64,000 nucleotides of DNA from Candidatus Sedimenticola sp. (ex Thyasira tokunagai) (GTDB lineage Bacteria; Pseudomonadota; Gammaproteobacteria; Chromatiales; Chromatiaceae): NCBI GenBank assembly GCA_037318855.1, contig CP134874.1, positions 992,598-1,056,597 on the forward strand, given 5' to 3'. The number at the start of each line of letters is the position of its first letter. The first letter of the stretch is position 1. The notes beneath the pieces are model-generated. The model had not been told where the DNA came from. It searched no databases and was given only the letters and a program-made list of their open reading frames with translations. Of this stretch, positions 43,879 through 52,175 are shown one piece after another. Both the position numbers and the translations under genes were made by a program.

Positions 43879-43940
43879 TAGGAGCGAGCTTGTTCCCGAT
43901 AAGCCCCGTGGCATATTCTTCGCGAACAAGTTCGCTCCTA
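43879..43940. repeat. REP-like palindrome GTAGGAGCGAACTTGTTC type
   Basis: TAGGAGCGAGCTTGTTC at 43879-43895 and GAACAAGTTCGCTCCTA at 43924-43940 form an inverted pair with one mismatch and a 28-base spacer. It lies in the 272-bp interval between the divergent pdsR and moxR genes, which must also hold their promoters. Confidence 0.7.
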
Positions 43941-44028
43941 CAATCGACTTCAGGACTATTGTGCAGAGCCATTTAGCCAATTTCTTTTTATACTACCCAG
44001 CTTACAACGGCTGAAAAGAACAATTGAA

Positions 44029-45003
44029 GTGGAAGAGATGACACATCAGGATTCGATAGATCAACTAAAAAGCCATATTGAACAACTTATTATCGGTCAG
44101 GAAGCTCTGGTCGATCGGCTACTTGTCACCCTGCTGGCGGATGGTCACCTGTTGGTGGAGGGCGCACCGGGACTAGCCAAGACGCGGGCGGTGAAAAGCC
44201 TCGCGTCGGGGTTGGAAGCGGATTTTCACCGAATCCAGTTCACTCCCGATCTACTGCCCGCCGATCTTACCGGTAGCGATGTCTACCGGCCCGAAGATGG
44301 CAGCTTCCGCTTTCAGCAGGGGCCACTGTTCCACAATATTCTATTGGCGGATGAGATCAACCGGGCACCGGCAAAGGTGCAGTCTGCGCTACTGGAGGCG
44401 ATGGGAGAGGGGCAGGTGACTGTCGGCGCTAAGAGCTATCCTTTGCCTGAACTGTTTCTGGTGATGGCGACCCAGAATCCGATTGAACAGGAGGGTACCT
44501 ACCCTCTGCCGGAGGCGCAGTTGGATCGCTTTATGTTGCATGTGATGGTGGATTACCCCGATCGTGAAGCGAGTCGTCGTATCCTGGCGCTGGCCCGTGA
44601 AGAAGCACTAGGCAACTCCCACCAGGGTGAAGCGTCACAGCGTCTTCTTCAGGAGAGTGTTTTTGCCGCCCGTCGTGAGGTGATGGAGCTCCACTTGGCG
44701 GAGACAATAGAGGAGTACATTATCGAACTGGTGGAGGCGACACGATCGCCTCAACACTATGGTAGTGATCTGGCAGGCTGGATTCGCTGGGGTGCCAGTC
44801 CCCGAGGCGCTATTGCTATAGAGCGAGGTGCGCGTGCACTGGCATGGCTTGCCGGTCGCGACTTCGTTACACCGGAAGATGTACAGCAAATCGCTCCGGA
44901 TGCCCTGCGACACCGGCTGTTGCTCGGTTTTGAGGCCGAGGCGGATGGTATTACTCCAGATTACTGTATAGAGCAACTTCTTAGTCGTGTCCCTTCGCCA
45001 TAG
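44029..45003 (+). CDS. MoxR family AAA+ ATPase
   Basis: The 324-residue ATPase has Walker A GAPGLAKT (about residue 45), Walker B ILLADEINRAPAKVQSALLEAMGE, sensor motif FLVMATQNPIEQEGTYPLPEAQLDRF, and a C-terminal lid helix region. Start may be GTG 44029 or ATG 44038. MoxR proteins act as chaperones that load metal or cofactors or mature partners containing VWA domains. It leads a gene series DUF58, DUF4381, VWA, VWA/TPR, BatD, the standard MoxR-Bat arrangement. A palindromic element and about 460 bases separate it from the DUF58 gene. Its stop codon shares a G with that element. Confidence 0.93.
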   Translation: MEEMTHQDSIDQLKSHIEQLIIGQEALVDRLLVTLLADGHLLVEGAPGLAKTRAVKSLASGLEADFHRIQFTPDLLPADLTGSDVYRPEDGSFRFQQGPLFHNILLADEINRAPAKVQSALLEAMGEGQVTVGAKSYPLPELFLVMATQNPIEQEGTYPLPEAQLDRFMLHVMVDYPDREASRRILALAREEALGNSHQGEASQRLLQESVFAARREVMELHLAETIEEYIIELVEATRSPQHYGSDLAGWIRWGASPRGAIAIERGARALAWLAGRDFVTPEDVQQIAPDALRHRLLLGFEAEADGITPDYCIEQLLSRVPSP

Positions 45004-45163
45004 GAGCCTGTCCGGGAATAGAAAACCTACTGCGGGAAAGCCCTTTTGGCCCATTTTCCCGCTCATTTTCGTTAAATAAGAGCGACTATTTGCCTCAAAT
45101 GATCAAAAAAATGGACTCAAAATGGTTTTCCCTCGCTACGGTTTCTATTCCCGGGCAGGCTCC
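45003..45163. mobile_element. 161-bp MITE-like element directly at the moxR stop codon
   Basis: Left end GGAGCCTGTCCGGGAATAG (45003-45021) is an inverted match of CTATTCCCGGGCAGGCTCC (45145-45163) with one difference. The similarity continues inward as GAAAACC/GGTTT. An inner hairpin GCGGGAAA...TTTCCCGC is at about 45032-45062. No clear target duplication was found. It is not similar to the other elements of the window. Confidence 0.7.
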
Positions 45164-45211
45164 CAGAGCAAACCAGTTATGCACAATTGCCCTGAAACAA
45201 GCCCGCTCCTT

Positions 45212-45489
45212 GTGTTGCCATACCTTATGAGCGGAACCATTTAAGATAATCTGATTACCCTCAATACTCAGCTACTGATAGAAGAAAATGAGTCAATATT
45301 GGCCGCAAATAGACGCGTATGAACGCAAATATATGAAATGCTCCCCCTATTGCAAAGCGCCTGAACATGCCCTTGGTGATTATTTAAGTACAACATCCAA
45401 CAATTTATCCGTGAAGAGCCATATTTGCGTGTGTTGCCGTACCTCTGGGCAGAGCCATTTAAGATAATGTCTGCCGTACACGTTAAGAT
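45212..45489 (+). repeat. Direct repeats in front of the DUF58 gene
   Basis: A block of about 40 bases occurs twice: TGTTGCCATACC...CCATTTAAGATAAT at about 45213-45251 and TGTTGCCGTACC...CCATTTAAGATAAT at about 45431-45470. Right after it a 24-bp unit, AAGATAATGTCTGCCGTACA plus four bases, is duplicated in tandem (about 45461-45508). This creates two in-frame ATG codons for the DUF58 gene. Between the blocks I see no gene. Confidence 0.6.
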
Positions 45490-46402
45490 AATGTCTGCCG
45501 TACACGCCACACTGGATGAATTGATCCGGCTACGGGGTAACTCCCGTGGTCTGGTACTGGGCGCCCAGCGCCGTTCACTCTCAGCTCAGTCCGGTGGCTA
45601 CCTCTCGGTCTACCGTGGCCGAGGCCTGGAGTTTGATGAAGTACGCGCCTATCAGCCGGGAGATGATGTTCGCACCATCGACTGGCGGGTGACGGCCCGC
45701 CGTGGCCGCACTCACACCAAGCTGTTTCGTGAAGAGCGTGAGCGGCCGGTACTGCTGCTGGCCGATTTTCACCCGGGGATGTACTTCGGTAGCCGACAGC
45801 AGTTCAAGTCGGTGTTGGCGGCCCGTGCTGCCGCCCTCGTTGCCTGGTCTGCCGTCCGTGCAGGTGATCGGGTCGGCGGTGTGGTCAGTGGTGTCGAAGG
45901 ACACAGTATTATCCCACCCCGTTCCCGCCAGAAGGGTATTTTGGCGCTGCTGAAGGTACTCGAACAGCAGCAACCGACAGCACCTGGCGAAGTCGTTGAC
46001 GGACGTCTTGATCAGGCCCTGGCGCAGCTTCGTCGGGTTGCTCATCCAGGCAGCATGGTACTACTGCTCAGTGACTTTTCAGAACTGGGTGAGGAGGGAG
46101 AGCATCACCTCTCTTCACTCTCTCGTCATTGCGATGTGTTACTCGGTTTTATCCATGATCCCCTGGAGCTGTTACCGCCTCGGGCCGGGCGTTATCGTCT
46201 AGGGACGCCGGGACATCAAATAGAGCTGAATACTGCGTCATCGGTAGTTGTTGATAGTTGGCGAAGTGGCTTTGAGCAGCGGCATCAGCGGTTACAGCTG
46301 CTGTCACGCCGCTATGGCCTACCGCTGATGGAGCTGTCCACAGCAGGGGAGACGGTGGATGCGTTGCGCCGGGGTATGGCGAAGCATGGAAGGTGGATAT
46401 GA
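45467..46402 (+). CDS. DUF58 domain protein (MoxR-associated)
   Basis: The protein of about 311 residues carries the DUF58 signature: GNSRGLVLGAQRRSLSAQSGGYLSVYRGRGLEFDEVRAYQPGDDVRTIDWRVTARRGRTHTKLFREERE. A degenerate VWA-like fold follows (VLLLADFHPGMYFGS, MVLLLSDFSELGEEG). The start is ambiguous because of a 24-bp tandem duplication. ATG 45467 and ATG 45491 are in frame, as is an upstream frame from 45425; the conserved part begins after 45491. It is the second gene of the Bat-type operon and overlaps the DUF4381 gene by four bases. DUF58 proteins are thought to work with MoxR on envelope VWA proteins. Confidence 0.88.
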   Translation: MSAVHVKIMSAVHATLDELIRLRGNSRGLVLGAQRRSLSAQSGGYLSVYRGRGLEFDEVRAYQPGDDVRTIDWRVTARRGRTHTKLFREERERPVLLLADFHPGMYFGSRQQFKSVLAARAAALVAWSAVRAGDRVGGVVSGVEGHSIIPPRSRQKGILALLKVLEQQQPTAPGEVVDGRLDQALAQLRRVAHPGSMVLLLSDFSELGEEGEHHLSSLSRHCDVLLGFIHDPLELLPPRAGRYRLGTPGHQIELNTASSVVVDSWRSGFEQRHQRLQLLSRRYGLPLMELSTAGETVDALRRGMAKHGRWI

Positions 46403-46863
46403 ACACCACTACCGACCCGCTACAGTCACTGCGCCCCCTGCATCTGCCCGATCCCATCTCCTGGTGGCCTCCGGCACCGGGCTGGTGGCTGGTCGCCCTG
46501 CTGGTGATTCTGCTGATCTTTTTGATCGCTTACTGGTGGCGGCGAAATATTGTTCGACGTGCCGCCTTGAGGGAATTACGTCAACTGCAACGCGGTGTTA
46601 GAGATCCTCAGCAACGGCTCTCATCGCTGGCGCTGCTGTTGCGCCGCTACGCCATCGCCTCCCATCCCGATAAGGGTGTGGCGGGTCTGGTAGGGGAGGC
46701 GTGGCTTGAGTTTCTTGATAGCCACGGGGGTGGCGGAGAGTTCAAGCGTGGAGCCGGACGCTGCCTCCTTGATGCTCCTTTCAAAAGTGACGGCAATATC
46801 GATGACAAGGGGTTGCAAACCCTTGTCGCCCGTTGGATCCGTGAAAACAAGGTGGCCCGATGA
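46399..46863 (+). CDS. DUF4381 small membrane protein
   Basis: The start ATG 46399 overlaps the upstream stop as ATGA and has AAGGTGG upstream. The product has about 154 residues, with one helix (about 30-48, PGWWLVALLVILLIFLIAYWW) after the motif LPDPISWWPPAPGWW, which typifies DUF4381. A soluble helical domain follows. These proteins occur between DUF58 and VWA genes in MoxR-Bat operons, probably as membrane partners of the complex. The stop overlaps the next start by four bases. Confidence 0.88.
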   Translation: MNTTTDPLQSLRPLHLPDPISWWPPAPGWWLVALLVILLIFLIAYWWRRNIVRRAALRELRQLQRGVRDPQQRLSSLALLLRRYAIASHPDKGVAGLVGEAWLEFLDSHGGGGEFKRGAGRCLLDAPFKSDGNIDDKGLQTLVARWIRENKVAR

Positions 46864-47861
46864 TCCACCTTGCCTGGCCCTGGATCTTCCTGCTGATACC
46901 ACTGCCCTGGCTGGTGCGCTACTGGATGCCGACAGCAACACCTACCAGCGGTGGCGTACTCTATGCCCCCTTTGCTCCGGCGTTGGAGGCGGCGGCTGAG
47001 AGTGCTTCTGACCGCTCGTCTCCGGTGCGTACGTCTGTTCTGCTACTGATTTGGCTGCTGCTGCTTACCGCCGCAGCCCGCCCCCAATGGCTGGGAGAGC
47101 CAACAGAGCTGCCCGAGACCGGTCGCAATCTGATGCTGGCGGCGGATCTCTCAGGCAGTATGGAGAGCCCTGACCTCGATATTGGAGGTGAGCAGGCGAC
47201 CCGTCTTGATGTAGTCAAAAAGGTGGCGGGAGCATTTATCGAACGGCGGCAGGGGGATCGTGTCGGTCTCATCCTCTTTGGTAGTCAAGCCTACCTTCAA
47301 GCCCCCCTCACATTTGACCGTACCACTGTGCGTCACCTACTCGACCAGGCGATGATCGGTATTGCCGGCCGGGAGACCGCCATTGGTGATGCCATTGGGT
47401 TGGCGATCAAACGTCTGCGCCGGGCTCCGGAGGGGGTGGCGGTACTGATTCTGTTGACCGACGGAGCCAATACAGCCGGTCGGGTACCGCCCCGCCAGGC
47501 TGCGGATTTGGCGGCCCAAGCCGGACTGAAGATCTATACCATCGGTATTGGTGCAGAGAGGATGCGGGTGCGGGGGCTGTTTGGCAGTCGTACCGTCAAT
47601 CCCTCCGCCGACCTGGATGAGGAGATGCTCACCTATATCGCTGATACCACCGGCGGGTATTACTTCCGCGCCCGTGACCTGAAGGCGCTGCAGGCGGTCT
47701 ACCGACAGATCGACGCTCTGGAACCTGCTGCGGGGGGCAGTCGGGTAGTGCGCCCGATTACCTCCCTCTACCCCTGGCCCCTGGGCGCTGCCCTGTTGCT
47801 GAGCATGATTTTTACTCTCGCCACTTTGCGATCGTCGCTACAACAGGGGGCGGCTCAGTGA
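46860..47861 (+). CDS. batA: BatA-like VWA domain membrane protein
   Basis: The 333-residue protein has helices near residues 5-21 and 58-76, a VWA domain (about 88-290), and a terminal helix (about 308-325). The metal-ion-dependent adhesion site is complete: DLSGSM near residue 93, a Thr at TFDRTTV, and LTDGAN. Proteins of this type face the periplasm and form a complex with BatB-BatD. The gene overlaps its neighbours on both sides by four bases, so the operon is tightly coupled. The Bat system is associated with envelope stress and aerotolerance in other bacteria; the role here is inferred. Confidence 0.9.
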   Translation: MIHLAWPWIFLLIPLPWLVRYWMPTATPTSGGVLYAPFAPALEAAAESASDRSSPVRTSVLLLIWLLLLTAAARPQWLGEPTELPETGRNLMLAADLSGSMESPDLDIGGEQATRLDVVKKVAGAFIERRQGDRVGLILFGSQAYLQAPLTFDRTTVRHLLDQAMIGIAGRETAIGDAIGLAIKRLRRAPEGVAVLILLTDGANTAGRVPPRQAADLAAQAGLKIYTIGIGAERMRVRGLFGSRTVNPSADLDEEMLTYIADTTGGYYFRARDLKALQAVYRQIDALEPAAGGSRVVRPITSLYPWPLGAALLLSMIFTLATLRSSLQQGAAQ

Positions 47862-49732
47862 TCTCTTTGGCTGATTTCCACTTCCTCCGACCCTGGTGGT
47901 TTCTGGCGCTGCTTCCGGCGCTCACACTGCTGATCATCCTGTGGAGGCGACGTAGTGAAGGCGGCTCTTGGCGGGAGGTTTGCGATTCAGAGCTACTGCC
48001 CCACCTCCTGCTGGAGGCTGGCGGCAGACCCCACCGATTACCCCTCTTGTTGCTGGCGATTGGCTGGCTGCTGGCGGTGACGGCACTTAGCGGTCCGGTA
48101 TGGGAGCGTCAGCCACAGCCGCTGTTCCAGATGGCACTCTCCCGTGTTGTGTTACTCGATCTGTCGCCATCAATGAATGCCCAGGACCTCAAACCGAGCC
48201 GTCTTGAGCGAGCGCGCTTCAAGCTCCAGGATATACTTGAGAAGAGTCGTGAGGGGCGCGCTGCTCTGGTGGTTTTTGCCGGTGAGCCTCATCTGGTGAC
48301 ACCGTTGACTGACGATACTGAAACTATTGCTGCTATGGTGCCGGTGTTGTCGGTGGATATAGTTCCCGCCGAGGGGGACAGCTTGTTGCCGGCTCTGACG
48401 TTGGCCGAAGAGCTACTTGCCCGGGGTGGTGGCGGTGGCGAGATACTGCTGATAAGTGATGGTGTCTCTGATCTTGCCGGCAGTCTGCCCCTGGCGGCTC
48501 AGATGCGCGACCGTGGAGTGCGTCTATCGGTGTTGGGAGTGGGCACCGCTGAAGGTGCCCCTGTACCCGGCTCATACAGTGATGACAGGCCTGAGATTGC
48601 CCGTCTGGATAGATCAGGGTTAAACGGTCTCGCCGGGGCTGGGGGTGGGGTATTCACCCCAATTACCGCCGATGGCAGGGATCTGGAGCTTCTTCTTGCG
48701 ACGGATGCCAACCGTTCTGTGGATGAAGCGGAGCGGCAGCAGAGTGGTATAGAAAGATGGCTGGAGCAGGGGCCATGGCTGCTGTTACCACTGTTGCTGC
48801 TGGTATCGGCAGGTTTTCGTCGGGGTTGGCTCACTCTTTTTTTTGTCACAGTAATGTTGCCTCCAGTTCCAGCCCACGCCCTTGAGTGGAGTGACCTGTG
48901 GAGTCGACCTGATCAAAAAGCCGCCGCTGCTTTGGCTGCCGGTGACGCGGCTACCGCCGCCACTCTTTTTCAACAACCGGATTGGCGGGCGGCTGCACAC
49001 TACCAGGCGGGTGACTATGCGGGAGCGGCTGAAGCCTTGGCTGCCGCCCGGAGTGGTGACGCCCTCTACAACCGTGGCAATGCTTTGGCTAAAAGCGGTG
49101 CACTTGAACAGGCGCTGGAGAGTTACGATGCCGCCTTGAAAGTACAGCCGGGAAATAAAGATGCACTCTTCAACAAGCAGTTGCTGGAGGAGCTGTTGCG
49201 ACAGCAGCAGAAAAAAGAGCAGGGTGAAGGTGCGGGTGGCTCACGGGATGAGAATGGTGAACGGCCACAGCAGGATAAGCAGGGAGAGCATGGCGAAGGG
49301 GAGCAGAACGAAAGCAAGGAACAAAGTTCACCTGCCGACTCATCAACCGGGGAAAAGGAGAAGACGAATGCCTCTCAGAGCGATGAGGGGAGTAATGAAA
49401 ATAGTGCCGATGGTAAACAGCACTCCCAAGAGGAGGATGAGAGTGCAGCTCAGGAACATGGAAATGCTGATTCTCCCGATTCGTTAGGGCGGGAAGAGCA
49501 GAATGAAACATCTCGGGATTCAGCTGCGGCTGCACGCAGAGATGTTGAACCGTCAAAGGAGAGGGGGAAGCCGACCGAAAAACGGCATGGTATTGCGGGT
49601 GACCAGTCTCCATTGAAGGAGCGTGATCTCGCACTCGAGCAGTGGTTGCGGCAGGTGCCGGATGACCCTGCAGGACTGTTGCGGCGGAAATTTATGTTGG
49701 AGCACCTACAGCGACAGCGGGGTGAAGAGTGA
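47858..49732 (+). CDS. BatB-BatC-like fusion: VWA domain plus TPR and acidic tail
   Basis: The 624-residue protein begins like BatB: helices near 13-29 and 60-78, a VWA domain (about 90-275) with DLSPSM as metal site, and a third helix near 305-330. It then continues with a TPR region (about 350-440, DALYNRGNALAKSGALEQALESYDAALKVQPGNKDAL). Then comes a long low-complexity Glu/Gln/Ser-rich stretch (about 445-600) and a short conserved end, LEQWLRQVPDDPAGLLRRKFMLEH. TPR plus this ending is BatC-like, so the two functions are joined in one chain. It overlaps batA and the BatD gene by four bases each. Confidence 0.9.
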   Translation: MISLADFHFLRPWWFLALLPALTLLIILWRRRSEGGSWREVCDSELLPHLLLEAGGRPHRLPLLLLAIGWLLAVTALSGPVWERQPQPLFQMALSRVVLLDLSPSMNAQDLKPSRLERARFKLQDILEKSREGRAALVVFAGEPHLVTPLTDDTETIAAMVPVLSVDIVPAEGDSLLPALTLAEELLARGGGGGEILLISDGVSDLAGSLPLAAQMRDRGVRLSVLGVGTAEGAPVPGSYSDDRPEIARLDRSGLNGLAGAGGGVFTPITADGRDLELLLATDANRSVDEAERQQSGIERWLEQGPWLLLPLLLLVSAGFRRGWLTLFFVTVMLPPVPAHALEWSDLWSRPDQKAAAALAAGDAATAATLFQQPDWRAAAHYQAGDYAGAAEALAAARSGDALYNRGNALAKSGALEQALESYDAALKVQPGNKDALFNKQLLEELLRQQQKKEQGEGAGGSRDENGERPQQDKQGEHGEGEQNESKEQSSPADSSTGEKEKTNASQSDEGSNENSADGKQHSQEEDESAAQEHGNADSPDSLGREEQNETSRDSAAAARRDVEPSKERGKPTEKRHGIAGDQSPLKERDLALEQWLRQVPDDPAGLLRRKFMLEHLQRQRGEE

Positions 49733-51492
49733 TGAGAAGAGGTCAGTTCCTATTATTTGTCGGGCTGCTGCTTATTCTGCTAACGATGGCCCTGAGTACT
49801 GCTCAGGCTGCCGTGGATGCCTCTCTTGATCGTCAGGTGATAAGAGAGGGTGAGACAGTGCAACTTACTCTGGAAGTGGAGGGTCAGAGCAACAGCCAAC
49901 CCGATACCTCACCACTGGAAAGGGACTTTGATCTGCTCGGCACCAGCAGCAGTAGCCAGCTGAGTATAGTCAATGGCCGTGCCGATGCCCGTACTCGCTG
50001 GGCAATTACGCTTAGCCCAAAACGGATGGGTGAGCTGGAGATCCCTCCTCTGCCGATCGGTTCTCAGCAAAGCCCTGCCCTGAAGTTGAAAGTTGAGAAG
50101 GCTTCAGCCCCCGCACTGGGTGACCATGCAGATATATTTATCGAGAGTGAGGCGCTGTCGACAAACCCTTATGTGCAGGCACAGCTGCTGTTACGGGTTC
50201 GGCTTTTTCATGGTGTCGATATCAACGAGGGTTCACTTAGCGATCCATCGGCCGAGCAGGTGCTGGTGCAACGTATCGGCAAAGACCGTCGCTTCACTAC
50301 CTATCGGGGTGGGCGTAAATATCAGGTATTTGAGCGCCTCTATGCACTCTTTCCTCAATCCAGTGGTCAGATGGAGATTGCAGCGCCGGTGTTCGACGGT
50401 CAAGTACCTGATCGTCGTCGACAGCGTTCACGTTCAGGGCGTATCTTTGGTAACGACCCCTTTGGTGACCTCTTTCCCACTACCAAGAAGGTGAGGGTGC
50501 GAGGTAAATCGCTGGCGATAGAGGTGCGGCCTCAGCCTGAGGCTGCAAGCGGAAAATATTGGCTACCGGCGACAGCGGTTGAGATGAGTGAGAGTTGGAG
50601 TGATGAGGGGGATGAAATTCGGGTGGGTGATCCTTTGACCCGAACTCTGTCGTTGACGGTGCGGGGGCTGACAGCGGCGCAACTACCTGATCTGACAGAG
50701 ATATTACCGGCAGGGGTCAATAGCTATCCGGATAAGGCTGAGCTGACAACCGAAACTGAGGGTGACAAGGGAGTTATCGGGCGGCGGCAGCAGAAAATTG
50801 CCTATATTCCCACCCGCCCGGGTTCCCTGGAGTTGCCTGGGGTGGTGGTGGAGTGGTGGGACGTCGAAAATGACCGGCTGGAACGGCGTGTTCTGCCCGC
50901 TCGTCGTCTGCAGGTGGTGCCGGCTACTGATACGCCGATAGCGGCCGAGCCACCCGCCGACGAATCAGTAACCTCTGGATCGTTGCCGCTATCGGTATCC
51001 TCATCATCACCTGCCGGTTTGAGTACAGTGGTGTCTGGGGCAGCTCCCGGCTACTGGCCCTGGATCGCTGCTCTCTTTGCTCTGGCCTGGCTGATTACAC
51101 TGTTGCTATGGTGGCGGAGTGGCTCATCCGACGATCAAAGTATCGAATCTGATAGTCTGCCGGCAGTGGATAGTGCGGCTGCTCGCAAGCGCTTCAGAAC
51201 AGCCTGTGGTCGCAATGACCCTGGTGGCGCACGTGCTGCTTTGATCGCCTGGGGGAGGGCGGAGTGGTCTAAAGCCCTGCCTTCCGGGCTCGGTGATGTA
51301 GCGGAGCGGTTTGAAGATGTGGAGGTGCGAGAGCTTATTCTGCAGCTTGATCGCCACCTCTACGGAGGAGATGGTAGCTGGGATGGCACGAGGCTGTTAT
51401 CAGCTGTAAAAAAACTACCGCCTGCTAAGCCGCATGTAGTTGATGATTCAAGCAGACTTCCACCGCTCTATCCGAAGAAAAGTCACCTCTGA
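49729..51492 (+). CDS. batD: BatD-like oxygen-tolerance/envelope protein
   Basis: The 587-residue protein has a signal peptide (about 1-26, ending AQA). Beta-rich BatD modules follow (about 28-410), including VIREGETVQLTLEVEG and LERDFDLLGTSSSSQLSIVNG. One helix lies near 440-460 (YWPWIAALFALAWLITLLLWW), and a C-terminal cytoplasmic tail of about 125 residues has a small helical domain. It ends the MoxR-Bat operon. BatD has no known enzymatic motif and is thought to hold the VWA subunits at the membrane. Confidence 0.9.
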   Translation: MMRRGQFLLFVGLLLILLTMALSTAQAAVDASLDRQVIREGETVQLTLEVEGQSNSQPDTSPLERDFDLLGTSSSSQLSIVNGRADARTRWAITLSPKRMGELEIPPLPIGSQQSPALKLKVEKASAPALGDHADIFIESEALSTNPYVQAQLLLRVRLFHGVDINEGSLSDPSAEQVLVQRIGKDRRFTTYRGGRKYQVFERLYALFPQSSGQMEIAAPVFDGQVPDRRRQRSRSGRIFGNDPFGDLFPTTKKVRVRGKSLAIEVRPQPEAASGKYWLPATAVEMSESWSDEGDEIRVGDPLTRTLSLTVRGLTAAQLPDLTEILPAGVNSYPDKAELTTETEGDKGVIGRRQQKIAYIPTRPGSLELPGVVVEWWDVENDRLERRVLPARRLQVVPATDTPIAAEPPADESVTSGSLPLSVSSSSPAGLSTVVSGAAPGYWPWIAALFALAWLITLLLWWRSGSSDDQSIESDSLPAVDSAAARKRFRTACGRNDPGGARAALIAWGRAEWSKALPSGLGDVAERFEDVEVRELILQLDRHLYGGDGSWDGTRLLSAVKKLPPAKPHVVDDSSRLPPLYPKKSHL

Positions 51493-51913
51493 GCGGAACT
51501 GCTCTGGTGTACATGCGATAGTCTGAAGACAGAATATAGGGGATGGGAGAGCATATTCGGTAGATGGATGCCTCGAGTGCCGGCTGTGGTAACCCCGTGG
51601 AACAAAGAGATCACAGGCATGGGCGGCATTGCCGCGCCTTATAAATATATCTCTTCAAACCTCTGAAAAATCAGTTGGTTACTTCCTTATCCATCAGAAA
51701 AATATTAATTAATCATACGCTATAGTTTATTGATTGCCATCTGACGGCGGGCTATGATCGGAAGCGTATAGTGGAAAACCATAGTATGTGTGACAGCTTT
51801 CCGCTATTGGTTTGGCCGTGCGGTTTCTCTTGTGCCTGAAGTGCCGGAGATGGAAGTAGGCATATGCAAGTCGTGTCAAATCACTTGAGGCTGTGCGCCA
51901 TAGCTAGCGGGAA

Positions 51914-52150
51914 TTAATCATGATGCTGCTGTGTAGAGATATTAGAGCCGACTTTCAGACGGTTGCCGTGTAGACCTTTCAACTTGTTGTTCCAGTTGAG
52001 GAAAGTGCTCATTTTGACATAGCTCATATCGTCAGTTGTGTCAGGGCGGCTAGGATAGCCTAAGATAGTCAGGTCCGACTCGCCAACCACATTGGTGTTT
52101 ACCTGCAGGGGACGTAATGCTGAATCCCGGTGATATGGGGTGGCATTAAA
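51914..52150 (-). pseudogene. Open frame without start, possible gene remnant
   Basis: The 683-bp gap before the nine-haem gene holds no listed gene. On the minus strand one frame is open for 78 codons, ending at TAA 51914. It is closed upstream by TGA, with no ATG before residue 40. Parts read coding-like: PYHRDSALRPLQVNTNVVG and GYPSRPDTTDDMSYVKMSTF. A GTG at 52090 would give 58 residues. I do not recognise it; it could be the tail of a decayed gene or chance. The rest of the gap must hold the promoter of the cytochrome gene. Confidence 0.3.
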
Positions 52151-52175
52151 TCAGAAATAGTAAAGAGGTTGCGGA

